Made by a program: the position numbers and the translations under genes. Shown piece by piece: positions 9,563-18,344 of a stretch of 52,101 bases of DNA. Within the stretch, counting starts at the first letter, position 1. Each line of letters begins with the position of its first letter. The notes under the pieces were generated by a model. That model was not told the origin of the DNA and ran no database searches. It worked only from the letters and a program-made list of their open reading frames with translations. Source of the DNA: Acidobacteriota bacterium (lineage in GTDB: Bacteria; Acidobacteriota; JAAYUB01); assembly GCA_029565065.1 (NCBI GenBank), contig JAKQOW010000032.1, forward strand, positions 1 through 52,101, written 5' to 3'.

Positions 9563-10531
9563 ATGACCTCAATCGCAAGAACCGATACCCTCGGCGCCGG
9601 CTTGCCCGAGATGGAGCCGGACGCCCTCGCTCCCCGGGACGCCGCGTCAAAGCTCCCTGACGGAGATTCGTTGCTTCCAACCGGGACGTTCGCCGACCAG
9701 CTCGTCACCGGGAGCCCGACGGTGCCCACGGCCGAGTCGCTCCTGGGGGCCGAACCGTCCGCCGCCGCGACGGATGCCGGCCGCGGGGAGCCGGGACTGG
9801 CCGAGTTCCAGAACCTGCTCACCGAGTCCCTGAGCCTGGAGAAGGAAGCGCTCGACGCCGAAATGGCCATGGCGCGGCTCGTCGGCGGCAAGACGTCGGC
9901 CCTCGTGAGCGCACCGATGGTGCGCCAGTCCGAGGAACTCATCGAGAAGATGCACACCCAGGCCGAGAGCTTCCTCAGCAAGGCGTTTGTCCTGGCCGAT
10001 GACCTGGTGCATCGCGCCGAAGGCGACGCCGCCTCCATCGAGTCCGTCGGCCTGGCCCAGGCCGATGAGATTCTGCAGGGTTTGGACGGGCAGATCGAGC
10101 AGCTGCGCAGCCAGGCGGAAGCCGAGGCGACGGGCAAGGAAGGCGACGACGCCACCGCCTTCTGGGCCCAATTGGACCTGCGCATCACCGAGCTGCGCAC
10201 CGAAGTGCAGAGCCGCGCCGAGGACACCCGGACCACCGCCCGCCTCAGCGCCAGCAAGATTCGCGACGATGCGTTCGGCCAGGCCTACCAGATCCGCCAA
10301 TCGGCCATCGACCGGTCCGACGCGCTGCACCGCACAGCGTTTCGGCAAACCCACGCCGTCCGGAGCAGCCGCCTGACGGCCGAAGAAAACCGCACGGACC
10401 AGACCGAGGACCGGAAGGTGGCCGATCGGGCGGACGCGTTGCGGCAGGCCGAGCTCGATGTGACCCGGCGCCTCGACAGCCTGCGGCAGACGCTGGCGGC
10501 GGAATTCCAGAGCCAGCGGACCAGGGTCTGA
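9563..10531 (+). CDS. Coiled-coil protein of unknown function
   Basis: 322 residues, start ATG with AGGAGAGG just upstream. Residues 1-85 are low-complexity and probably disordered. From about 90 on the protein is almost wholly helical and charged, rich in Ala, Glu, Gln and Arg, with heptad character (for example residues around SLSLEKEALDAEMAMARL and ADRADALRQAELDVTRRL). There is no signal peptide or membrane helix, so it is probably cytoplasmic. It precedes the adaptor/permease cassette in the same orientation with a 161-bp gap, so a functional link is possible but unproven. I do not recognise the family. No clear promoter was found in the 96 bp upstream. Confidence 0.7.
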   Translation: MTSIARTDTLGAGLPEMEPDALAPRDAASKLPDGDSLLPTGTFADQLVTGSPTVPTAESLLGAEPSAAATDAGRGEPGLAEFQNLLTESLSLEKEALDAEMAMARLVGGKTSALVSAPMVRQSEELIEKMHTQAESFLSKAFVLADDLVHRAEGDAASIESVGLAQADEILQGLDGQIEQLRSQAEAEATGKEGDDATAFWAQLDLRITELRTEVQSRAEDTRTTARLSASKIRDDAFGQAYQIRQSAIDRSDALHRTAFRQTHAVRSSRLTAEENRTDQTEDRKVADRADALRQAELDVTRRLDSLRQTLAAEFQSQRTRV

Positions 10532-10692
10532 TGGCGGCATCCGGACGCGAGTCAGCGGGAGCAACCTCTTCATTTCCGCCGGATTCCCGCCGCGGATGAC
10601 CGCGGGCGGCGCCGTTCGCCTGGCCGGTTTTCTTGAAACCTGACCACAACAACTGCGTACTAATCTGTGTTCCATCACATGGGGAGGAGCAT

Positions 10693-13122
10693 TTGCCGTT
10701 GAACACGATCCGCATCCAGGAGTCCGGACTCCGCCGCCCGGCCGGCCGGAGCCGCGCCGCGCGCCACGCGGCCATTCTGCTGGCGGTGATGCTGGCAGTC
10801 GCGGCCGCGGCTGCGCCCGCCCGCCGGACCTACGTCGTGGCGTCACGTGACTTCGTCAAGTCCCTCACCTTCACCGGTGAGTTGGAAACGAGCCGGTCCA
10901 TCACCGTTCACGCCCCGGCCAGCCGGATCTGGGGGATGACCATTTCCTCCATCGTCCCCGACGGCGCGTCCGTCCGCCGGGGCGATGTGCTCGTCCGGTT
11001 CGACACGTCGAGCCTGGAGCTGGATCGTCTGGACCTGGAAAAGAAGCGCGAGGAGGCGCGGGTCCAGGTGGCCCAGAAAGAGGCGGACCTGGAAAGCCGC
11101 CGCCAGGACCTGCTGCTGGAACAGGCCGCGGCGGTGAAGAACGTCAAGGTGGCCGAGCTCTATGCCCGCCTCGATTCCGACCTGCTGCCCCGGGCTGACT
11201 ACGAGACCTACCAGTACAACCTCGAGAAGGCCCGGCTGGCGCTGGCCAAAGTGGAGGAACGGCTGGGCAACCTGGCCCGGACGTCCGCCGCGGAACTCGC
11301 GGTGGTCCGGCTGCAGTTCGACCAGGCGGACATCGAACTGCGCAAGATCCAGGCCGAGATCGACGCCATGACTATCACCGCCCCCGTCGACGGACTGGTG
11401 CAGGTGGCGGACAACTGGGAGAGCAGCCGCAAGTACCAGGTAGGCGACAAGATCTTCGAAGGCTCCGCGGCCCTGCAATTGCCCGACCTCGACACGCTCC
11501 AGGTGGATGCCCGCGTGTACGACACCGACCTCCTCCAACTGGCCCTCGGCCTGCCCGCCGAGATCGTGCTGGACGCCATCCCGGACCGGACCTTCCGCGG
11601 CCGGGTGGCCCAGCTCAGTGACGCGGCCAGCACCCGGCACTTCCGGTCCCAACTGCGGTCGTTCCGCATGAAGATCACCCTGGAGCAGCCCGATCCGGCC
11701 GTGATGAAACCGGGCATGACCGCCCGAATCCGGGTGCCCGTGACCCGGGTCGGGGCGCTGGTGGTGCCGCGCGCGGCCGTGCACATCGACAGCCGCGGCG
11801 AGGCGTTTCTCCTGCGACCGGGCGATCCGCCGCGCCGTGTCCCCGTCGAGGTGCTGGATGCCAACGCCACCGAGGCGGCCGTCCGGGGCGACATCCGCGC
11901 CGGCGAGGACGTGCTGCCGGCAGCCGGCGCCGCCGGCGCGTCGGCCGACGCCGCCGTCGAATGGCTGAGCGTGAAGCGGGATGACTTCGCCTTCACCGTC
12001 GCCGGCTCGGGTCAGGTCATCGCGGAAAAGGCCGTGGACATCGGCCCACCCGCCCTGCCCCGCGTGCGGCGCTTCAAGATCATCCGGCTGGCCGAGGAGG
12101 GCATTCAGGTCCGGCCGGGCGATTTTCTCGTCCAGTTCGATCCGTCGGAGATCTTCCGCTACCTGCGCGACGAGACCGCCGAGCTGGACAAGGCCCGGCA
12201 GGAAATCCTGCGCACCGGCTCCACCCGCGAGTCCGCGGTCAAGGACCTGGAGCTGGAGCTGGAAGAGGCCAAGACCCAGGAGGTGCGCGCCCAGAGCAAG
12301 CTCCTCGACGTGCGCGAGTTCGAGTCCTCCATCAAGGTCCAGGAGGCCGAGTACGAGCTGGAGCTGGCCAAGGCCCGCTCCGCCATGCTGGGCAAGAAGC
12401 TGGCGGCGGTCCAGGAGAACGCCCGGCTGGAGCTGGGCCTCCTGCAGGACAAGCAGCGCTTCCACCAGGAGCGCGTCCAGAGCTACCAGGCCGCCCTGGC
12501 CGCCCTGGAGGTCACCGCCCCCATCGGCGGCGTGGTCATCCACAAGAGCGACTGGAACAACGAGAAAAAACAGGTGGGCAGCGACGTGTTCATGATGGAC
12601 ACGATCATCTCGCTGCCCGACCTCACCACCCTGGTGGTCCGCGGTCAGGTCGCCGAAGTGGACTCCAACAAGATCCGCGTCGGCCTGCCAGTGGCGGTCT
12701 CCTTCGACGGCATCCCGGAGAAGGTCTTCCGGGGCCGGATCACGCAGATCGCCGACTCGCTGACCGCCGGCCCCCAGGACCGGCCCATCAAGTCCCTCAG
12801 TTTCACGGTCAAGCTGGAGACGGTCGATCCCCAGCGGATGCGCCCCGGCATGGCCGCCCGCCTCGAGGTGGAGATCGACCACTTCCAGAACGTGCTCGCG
12901 GTGCCGCTGGCCGCCATCGAAACCGCCGGCGGCCGCTCCTACCTGTGGGTGGAGCGCGACGGCCGGCCCCAGCGGCGCGAGGTTTCGGTGGGCCGGAACA
13001 ACGGGTTGATGGCCATCGTCACGAGCGGACTGTCCGAGGGCGAGCGCGTCGCCAGCCGACCCGTCGAAACCACCAGCGCGGCCGCTGGCAACGGCCGCGC
13101 CAACGGGAGGGCCTCCCAGTGA
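10693..13122 (+). CDS. Double-length HlyD/MacA-type membrane fusion protein
   Basis: 809 residues from the TTG at 10693, which has GGGGAGGAG five to twelve bases upstream; the open frame extends to a TTG at 10633 that has no ribosome-binding site. A hydrophobic segment (ILLAVMLAVAAAAA) should export or anchor it. The protein has two complete adaptor modules in tandem. Module 1 has a barrel-sandwich half ending VRRGDVLVRFDTSSL, a coiled-coil hairpin (about 113-215), the return half MTITAPVDGLV and a barrel ending MKPGMTARI. Module 2, from about 419, repeats the order with VRPGDFLVQFDPSEI, a longer coiled coil (about 495-600), LEVTAPIGGVV and MRPGMAARLEV. Usual adaptors have one module in 350-450 residues. 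It overlaps the next gene by 4 nt. It presumably links the downstream permease to an outer-membrane channel encoded elsewhere. Confidence 0.85.
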   Translation: MPLNTIRIQESGLRRPAGRSRAARHAAILLAVMLAVAAAAAPARRTYVVASRDFVKSLTFTGELETSRSITVHAPASRIWGMTISSIVPDGASVRRGDVLVRFDTSSLELDRLDLEKKREEARVQVAQKEADLESRRQDLLLEQAAAVKNVKVAELYARLDSDLLPRADYETYQYNLEKARLALAKVEERLGNLARTSAAELAVVRLQFDQADIELRKIQAEIDAMTITAPVDGLVQVADNWESSRKYQVGDKIFEGSAALQLPDLDTLQVDARVYDTDLLQLALGLPAEIVLDAIPDRTFRGRVAQLSDAASTRHFRSQLRSFRMKITLEQPDPAVMKPGMTARIRVPVTRVGALVVPRAAVHIDSRGEAFLLRPGDPPRRVPVEVLDANATEAAVRGDIRAGEDVLPAAGAAGASADAAVEWLSVKRDDFAFTVAGSGQVIAEKAVDIGPPALPRVRRFKIIRLAEEGIQVRPGDFLVQFDPSEIFRYLRDETAELDKARQEILRTGSTRESAVKDLELELEEAKTQEVRAQSKLLDVREFESSIKVQEAEYELELAKARSAMLGKKLAAVQENARLELGLLQDKQRFHQERVQSYQAALAALEVTAPIGGVVIHKSDWNNEKKQVGSDVFMMDTIISLPDLTTLVVRGQVAEVDSNKIRVGLPVAVSFDGIPEKVFRGRITQIADSLTAGPQDRPIKSLSFTVKLETVDPQRMRPGMAARLEVEIDHFQNVLAVPLAAIETAGGRSYLWVERDGRPQRREVSVGRNNGLMAIVTSGLSEGERVASRPVETTSAAAGNGRANGRASQ

Positions 13123-14444
13123 TCAAGAAAACGCTCGTCGCTCTCGGGATCCTGGCCGCCCTGGCGGCCGCCGGCTACCTGTTCGGCGGACCGGTCAGCC
13201 GCCGGATCTCCGCGTGGCTCCACCCGGCGCACGACGACCCGGTGCCCACCCTGAGCCTCCAGCCGCGCGAATACCGCGTCGTCGTGCCGGCCCAGGGGGC
13301 GCTCACGGGACTGGACACCGTCCCCATCAACACCCCCAGCCCCCGCAGTCGATCCCGCTGGTCCCTCAAGATCGCCTGGCTTGTTCCCGAGGGGACTCTC
13401 CTCCCCGCCGGCAGCACCCTGGTGCGCTTCGACCGGAGCGAGGCGGCCCTGGCGCTGGAACAGAACCGGAACACCGTCACCAGCTACGACCACCGCCTCG
13501 ACAAGAACAGCCAGGACGCCCGCACCGACACCCGGCTGGTGGAACTGGACCAGACCGGCGCCGACCAGGAGTACGAGTTCGCCCAGCGGCAGATCCGCAA
13601 GGACGAGGACATCTTTTCGCGCTGGGAGATCCAGGAGTCCATCATGAACGCCGCCCTGGCCCAGTACCGCAAGGGCGTGCTCTCCCGCAAGGGGGAGCTG
13701 CGCGGCACGCTGAACCAGGCCGACCAAAAAATTCTGGGGATTGAGCGCGGCCGGGCACAGGCCGAGGTCCAGTCCGCTGAAGAGATCCTCTCGTCGCTGG
13801 AGATCCAGGCCCCGGTGCCCGGCGTCGTCATCTACCGCGAAAGCTGGTTCCACCGCCTGGAGGTGGGCGGCGAGGTCTGGCCGGGGCAGCCGCTCATGGA
13901 CATCGCCAGCCTCAGCTCGTTCAAGGGCAAGATCCAGGTGGCCGAGGCCAGCATCGCCGGCGTCAAAGAGGGCGCGCCGGTCGGCGTCCGGATCGCCTCG
14001 CTGCCCGACCGGGCCTTCACCGGCCGGGTGGTCAAGGTGGCCCGGGTGGCCGAGCAGATCGTCGACGAGGATCCCCGCAAGTACTTCGAGTGCGAGATCG
14101 CCCTCGACGTGCCGCCCGACGTGCTCCCCCGCCTCAAACCCGGCCTGCGCCTGACGGCGGAGATCGAGACGGCCCGCCAGACGGGCGCCTTCGTGGTGCC
14201 CAAGTGCGCGGTGATCAAGAAGGACAACCGCTTTCTCGTGTACGTCCGCGACGCGCGCAACGGCTACCGCGAGCGCCCTGTGACCATCGTCGACAGCGAC
14301 CACGGCTTCTTCGTCCTCGACGGCGTCCGGGGCGGCGACGTGATCGCCCTGCGCCATCCGTACGAAAAACAGCAGCTCCACCTGCCGGACTTCAACGCCG
14401 CTTCCACCATGACCACCGAGCGGCGCTTCGTCGTCATCGGCTAG
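13119..14444 (+). CDS. HlyD/MacA-type membrane fusion protein, single module
   Basis: 441 residues from the GTG at 13119, inside the overlap GTGA with the stop of the preceding gene; GGGAGG lies 8 nt upstream. One N-terminal membrane helix (VALGILAALAAAGYLF) is followed by one adaptor module: the half-motif LLPAGSTLVRFDRSEA, a coiled-coil region (about 105-225), the return half LEIQAPVPGVVIYRESW and a barrel ending LKPGLRLTAEIE. It resembles both halves of the upstream 809-residue adaptor, which suggests that all three modules come from one ancestor. The 4-nt overlap implies translational coupling and probably co-assembly with the larger adaptor and the permease that follows 25 nt later. Confidence 0.85.
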   Translation: MIKKTLVALGILAALAAAGYLFGGPVSRRISAWLHPAHDDPVPTLSLQPREYRVVVPAQGALTGLDTVPINTPSPRSRSRWSLKIAWLVPEGTLLPAGSTLVRFDRSEAALALEQNRNTVTSYDHRLDKNSQDARTDTRLVELDQTGADQEYEFAQRQIRKDEDIFSRWEIQESIMNAALAQYRKGVLSRKGELRGTLNQADQKILGIERGRAQAEVQSAEEILSSLEIQAPVPGVVIYRESWFHRLEVGGEVWPGQPLMDIASLSSFKGKIQVAEASIAGVKEGAPVGVRIASLPDRAFTGRVVKVARVAEQIVDEDPRKYFECEIALDVPPDVLPRLKPGLRLTAEIETARQTGAFVVPKCAVIKKDNRFLVYVRDARNGYRERPVTIVDSDHGFFVLDGVRGGDVIALRHPYEKQQLHLPDFNAASTMTTERRFVVIG

Positions 14445-14469
14445 GCGGCAGCCCGCGGGGAGTCAACCG

Positions 14470-15705
14470 ATGCTCATCAGCGAATCGTTCAAAGTCGCCG
14501 TCGAGAACCTGTTCCGGCACAAGCTGCGCACCACGCTCACCATGCTCGGGATCATCTTCGGCGTGGCGGCCGTGCTCTCCATGCTGGCCATCGGCGCCGG
14601 CGCCGAGCAGGAGTCGCTGACCCTGATCCGCAACATGGGCCTGCGCAACATCATGGTCAAGGCCAAGGAGTTCGCTCCCAACGAGCAGAAGATCATCCGC
14701 CAGGATTCGCCCGGCCTGAGCCGCCGCGACGTGACGGCGCTCCGCCAGGCCCTGCCCGACGGCTCGCTTGCCGTCGGCAAAAAGGTGGTGAAGACCTACC
14801 AGATTTTCTCGCGCCTCGGCAAGAGCGACTCGCGCGTGCTGGCGGTGAACGCCCTCTATCCCCAAGCGATGGGCCTGCAGCTCCTGGCCGGCGGCTTCTT
14901 CCTCCCGGTGGACGAGGCCAAGGCCAACCCGGTCTGCGTGCTGGGGACCACCGCGCGGCGCAAGCTGTTCGGCGTCAACGATCCCGTCGGCGAACCGGTT
15001 AAGATCAACGAGGAGTGGTTCACCGTGGTCGGCGTGCTGGCGGACCAGTACCTGCAGAAGGACGAATTCGAAGGGGTGAAGCTGGAGAACCCCAGCAACG
15101 ACATCTATGTCCCGCTGGCCGCCTACCAGGCCAAGTTCGAGCCCGATCCTGTGGCCAACGAACTCGACGAGATCGTCATCCAGATCCCCGAGGGGGCCGA
15201 CCTGGCTGTCCAGGCGGCGCTGGTCTCCTCGATGGTGGGCAGCATGCACCGGCAGATCGACGACTTCAATCTCGTGGTGCCGGAGAAGCTCCTGGCCCAG
15301 AACCGCCAGACGCAGCAGATCTTCAACGTGGTGATGGGCGCCATCGCCTCCATTTCGCTGCTCGTGGGCGGCATCGGCATCATGAACATCATGCTCGCCT
15401 CGGTGCTGGAGCGCACCAACGAGATCGGGCTGCGCCGGGCGCTGGGCGCGCGCCGCCGCGACATCAGCCGCCAGTTCGTCCTCGAGTCTGTGGGCCTGAG
15501 CGCCGGGGGGTCGCTGCTGGGCATCGCGCTGGGGTACGGCATCGCGCAGATCGTGTCGGTTTACTCCGGCTGGGCAACCGTGGTTACGGTGTGGTCCATC
15601 CTGCTGGGTGTGGGCGTCTCGTGCACCGTCGGACTGGTGTTCGGAATCTACCCGGCGCAGCGGGCGGCCCGGATCTCCCCCATCGAGGCACTGCGCCACG
15701 AATAG
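14470..15705 (+). CDS. MacB-type FtsX permease of an ABC exporter
   Basis: 411 residues, ATG with GGGGAG 7 nt upstream. Typical MacB_PCD-FtsX layout: first membrane helix after FRHKLRTTLTMLGIIFGVAAV, a periplasmic domain (about 50-275), then three helices including the signature ISLLVGGIGIMNIML, followed by ERTNEIGLRRALGARRRDI and the terminal ARISPIEALRHE. The family acts in MacAB-TolC-like export or lipoprotein-type mechanotransmission and needs an ATPase. Here neither a fused nor an adjacent ATP-binding protein is seen, and no TolC. The stop TAG is the first part of the 128-bp repeat cluster downstream. Confidence 0.88.
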   Translation: MLISESFKVAVENLFRHKLRTTLTMLGIIFGVAAVLSMLAIGAGAEQESLTLIRNMGLRNIMVKAKEFAPNEQKIIRQDSPGLSRRDVTALRQALPDGSLAVGKKVVKTYQIFSRLGKSDSRVLAVNALYPQAMGLQLLAGGFFLPVDEAKANPVCVLGTTARRKLFGVNDPVGEPVKINEEWFTVVGVLADQYLQKDEFEGVKLENPSNDIYVPLAAYQAKFEPDPVANELDEIVIQIPEGADLAVQAALVSSMVGSMHRQIDDFNLVVPEKLLAQNRQTQQIFNVVMGAIASISLLVGGIGIMNIMLASVLERTNEIGLRRALGARRRDISRQFVLESVGLSAGGSLLGIALGYGIAQIVSVYSGWATVVTVWSILLGVGVSCTVGLVFGIYPAQRAARISPIEALRHE

Positions 15706-16055
15706 TGAACAGTGAATAGTGAACAGTAAACGGTGAGAACAGGAGACAGGAGCAGTCCCCGCCTATTTCACCGTTCACAGTTTACTGTTCACTGTTTACA
15801 CATTCCCCAATCAAGACAACGCGCCACGCATAGTGAACAGTGAATGGTGAACAGTAAACGGTGAGAACAGGAAGCAGGAGCGGTCCCCGCCTATTTCACC
15901 GTTCACAGTTTGCTGTTCACTGTTTACTCGTTTCCCAATCAAGACACTGCGCCATGAATAGTGAACAGTGAACCGTGAACGGTAAACGGTGAGAATAGGG
16001 GGCGTAATCGGTCCCCGCCTATCTCACCGTTCACTGTTCACTATTTACTGTTTAC
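15691..16055 (+). repeat. Three 128-bp tandem repeats, each a 32-bp-armed hairpin of heptamers
   Basis: Three units start at 15691, 15819 and 15947, with an exact 128-bp period. Each has a left arm of about 32 nt built from heptamers of the type GTGAACA/GTAAACG (15705-15736, 15833-15864, 15961-15992), a purine-rich centre of 31 nt, and a near-complementary right arm (15768-15799, 15896-15927, 16024-16055). Arm differences are mostly transitions that allow G-U pairing. Spacers between units hold degenerate copies of the last 27 bp of the macB-like gene. The last right arm covers the hemL stop codon at 16052-16054. It fills the 346-bp gap between two convergent genes; a two-way terminator or a mobile repeat element are both possible. 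It is not a CRISPR array, since the repeats are directly adjacent and self-complementary. Confidence 0.92.
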
Positions 16056-17356
16056 TTCTCGAAGGCGACTTTCAGGGCCTCGTAGTTGGCCTTCAGGAAC
16101 AGCTCCAGGTCGGCTTCGGTGTGCACCGCTGAGATGAAGCAAGCCTCAAACTGAGACGGCGCCAGGTAGATCCCCCGCCGGAGCATCTCCCAGAAGTAGC
16201 GGCCGTATCGCTTCGTGTCCGACCGGGCCGCCGCGGCGAAATCCCGCACCGCGCCGTCGGTGAAGAACAGCGTGGCCATGGAGCCCGCCGTGTTCAGGGT
16301 CAGGCAGAGGTTCAGCCGTTCCAGGTCACGGCGAATCCCGTCGGCCAGGTGGCCGCCCAGCCGCGCCAGCCGCGCGTACAGGCCTTCGTCCCGCTCCATC
16401 TGCTCCAGCGCCTCCAGGGTGGCCAGGCCGGCGGTCACCGCCAGCGGGTTGCCGGAGAGCGTCCCCGCCTGGTAGACGGGGCCCGCGGGGGCGACGTGGG
16501 CCATGACGTCCGCCCGGCCGCCGTAGGCGCCCACGGGCAGGCCGCCGCCGATGATCTTGCCGAGCGTGGTCAGGTCCGGCGTCACGCCGTAGTGGGCCTG
16601 GGCGCCGCCCAGTCCCAGCCGGAAGCCGGTGATCACCTCGTCGAACACCAGCAGGATGCCGTGCGCGGCCGTGATCTCGCGCAGGAAGGGGAGGAAGCCG
16701 TCCGCCGGCGGCACCACGCCCATGTTCGCGGCCACCGGTTCCACGATGACGCACGCCAGGTCCGCCGCCTCGCGCCGGACCACGTCGGTCACCGCCGCCG
16801 CGTCGTTGTACGGAACGGTCAGGGTGAGCCCCGACACCTCCGCGGGGATCCCCGGGCAGCCCGGGATGCCCAGCGTGGCGACGCCTGAACCCGCCTTCAC
16901 CAGGAAGGCGTCGGCGTGACCGTGGTAGCAGCCTTCGAACTTGAGAATTTTGCGGCGTCCGGTGAATCCGCGTGCCAGCCGGATGGCGCTCATGGTGGCC
17001 TCGGTGCCCGAACTCACGAGCCGGACCTTCTCGACCGACGGCACCAGCCGGCAAATGGTCTGGGCCAGCGCCAGCTCCACCGCCACCGGCGCGCCGAACG
17101 AGGTGCCCTTGCCGAGCGCCTCCTCCAGCCGCCGGACCACCGGCGGGTACGCGTGCCCGAGGATCAGCGGCCCCCACGACGCCACGAAGTCGATGTACTC
17201 GTTGCCGTCGGCGTCCCAGAGCCGGGCCCCGGCGCCCCGCTCGATGAAGGGCGGGGTCCCGCCCACCGATCCGAAGGCGCGCACCGGCGAATTGACTCCG
17301 CCGGGGATGCACCGGACGGCTTCGGCGAAGAGGGCGCGGCTGCGCGTCTGGTCCAT
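16052..17356 (-). CDS. hemL: Glutamate-1-semialdehyde 2,1-aminomutase
   Basis: 434 residues, the usual length. It makes 5-aminolevulinate from glutamate-1-semialdehyde, the last step of the C5 route to tetrapyrroles, in the cytoplasm with PLP. Visible motifs: PGGVNSPVRAF near the N terminus, SSGTEATMSAIRLAR (115-129), GCYHGHADAFL, the PLP-binding aspartate in LLVFDEVITGFR (Asp 239) and the Schiff-base lysine in LGKIIGGGLPVGAYGG (Lys 267). The start ATG has GAGGAGG upstream, overlapping the hemB stop; the gap to hemB is 10 nt. It is third in the hemD-hemB-hemL operon. hemA and hemC are not in the window. Its TAA stop lies inside the last arm of the repeat cluster. Confidence 0.97.
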   Translation of the reverse strand: MDQTRSRALFAEAVRCIPGGVNSPVRAFGSVGGTPPFIERGAGARLWDADGNEYIDFVASWGPLILGHAYPPVVRRLEEALGKGTSFGAPVAVELALAQTICRLVPSVEKVRLVSSGTEATMSAIRLARGFTGRRKILKFEGCYHGHADAFLVKAGSGVATLGIPGCPGIPAEVSGLTLTVPYNDAAAVTDVVRREAADLACVIVEPVAANMGVVPPADGFLPFLREITAAHGILLVFDEVITGFRLGLGGAQAHYGVTPDLTTLGKIIGGGLPVGAYGGRADVMAHVAPAGPVYQAGTLSGNPLAVTAGLATLEALEQMERDEGLYARLARLGGHLADGIRRDLERLNLCLTLNTAGSMATLFFTDGAVRDFAAAARSDTKRYGRYFWEMLRRGIYLAPSQFEACFISAVHTEADLELFLKANYEALKVAFEK

Positions 17357-17366
17357 GGCCGCCTCC

Positions 17367-18344
17367 TCAGCGGATCAGTCCGCGGGCTACCAGATCCTTG
17401 GCGAAGTAAGTCAGGATCAGGTCGGCGCCGGCGCGCTTGATGGCGGTGAGCACCTCCAGCGCGATCCGGTCGTGGTCCAGCCAGCCCTGTTGGGCGGCCG
17501 CCTTGATCATGGAGTACTCGCCGCTCACGTTGTAGGCGGCCAGGGGCAGGTCGAACCCGTCGCGCACCGCCCGGATGACGTCCAGGTAGGCCAGGGCGGG
17601 TTTCACCATGACGATATCGGCGCCCTCGGCGATGTCCTCCGCCACCTCGCGCACCGCCTCGCGGCCGTTGGGCGGGTCCATCTGGTAGGAGCGCCGGTCA
17701 CCGAACTGGGGCGCCGACTCGGCCGCCTCGCGGAACGGCCCGTAGAAGCCCGAGGCGAACTTGGCCGAGTAGGCCATGATGGGGAGGTGGGTGAAGCCGT
17801 TGGCGTCCAGGGTGCGGCGGATGACCTGTACCCGGCCGTCCATCATGTCGGACGGGGCCACCATGTCGGCGCCCGCCCGGGCGTGGGCCAGCGCCTGGTG
17901 GGCCAGGTTCTCGACGGTGGGGTCGTTGGCCACGTCGCCGTCGCGGATCACGCCGCAGTGGCCGTGAGACGTGTATTCGCAGAAGCAGACATCGGTGATC
18001 ACCGCCAGATCCGGCGCCTGCGCCTTCACCGCGGCGATCGCCTGTGGGATGATGCCGTCGGCGGCCCACCCGGAGGAGCCGGTCTCGTCCTTCTTCTCCG
18101 GGATGCCGAACAGGATCACCGCCGGAATGCCCAGGTCGCGGACGGCGCGGCACTCCTCGGCCAGCACGTCCACCGACATCTGGAACACGCCCGGCATGGA
18201 AGTGATCTCCTTTTTCACGCCGCGGCCCGGCACCGCGAACAGCGGATAGATCAAATCCTCCTTGAGCACCACGGTCTCCCTCACCATGCGCCGCAGCGTG
18301 TCGGTGCGCCGCAGGCGGCGGAATCGGAAAAAGTCATAACTCAT
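17367..18344 (-). CDS. hemB: Porphobilinogen synthase (ALA dehydratase)
   Basis: 325 residues, normal for the family. It condenses two 5-aminolevulinate molecules to porphobilinogen. Both catalytic lysines are present: [13 protein letters not shown] (Lys 195) and [10 protein letters not shown] (Lys 248). The cysteines Cys 120, Cys 122 and Cys 130 in [14 protein letters not shown] indicate a zinc-dependent enzyme rather than the Mg-only type. The start is the ATG at 18344 ([10 protein letters not shown]), with GGAGG about 10 nt upstream; the open frame upstream is the antisense-shifted hemD region and is not part of the protein. ATG overlaps the hemD stop as ATGA, so translation is probably coupled. 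Confidence 0.97.
   Translation of the reverse strand: MSYDFFRFRRLRRTDTLRRMVRETVVLKEDLIYPLFAVPGRGVKKEITSMPGVFQMSVDVLAEECRAVRDLGIPAVILFGIPEKKDETGSSGWAADGIIPQAIAAVKAQAPDLAVITDVCFCEYTSHGHCGVIRDGDVANDPTVENLAHQALAHARAGADMVAPSDMMDGRVQVIRRTLDANGFTHLPIMAYSAKFASGFYGPFREAAESAPQFGDRRSYQMDPPNGREAVREVAEDIAEGADIVMVKPALAYLDVIRAVRDGFDLPLAAYNVSGEYSMIKAAAQQGWLDHDRIALEVLTAIKRAGADLILTYFAKDLVARGLIR

Noticed and set aside
10560..10625. GC-rich inverted repeat CCGCGG-atga-CCGCGG as a terminator after the coiled-coil gene
   Set aside because: There is no T run after the stem and the stem is only 6 bp, so it was not called.
10633..10692. Upstream TTG as start of the double adaptor
   Set aside because: No ribosome-binding site precedes it, while GGGGAGGAG directly precedes the TTG at 10693.
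15691..16055. CRISPR-like array
   Set aside because: Units are 128 bp, directly adjacent, self-complementary and with related spacers; no cas genes lie nearby.
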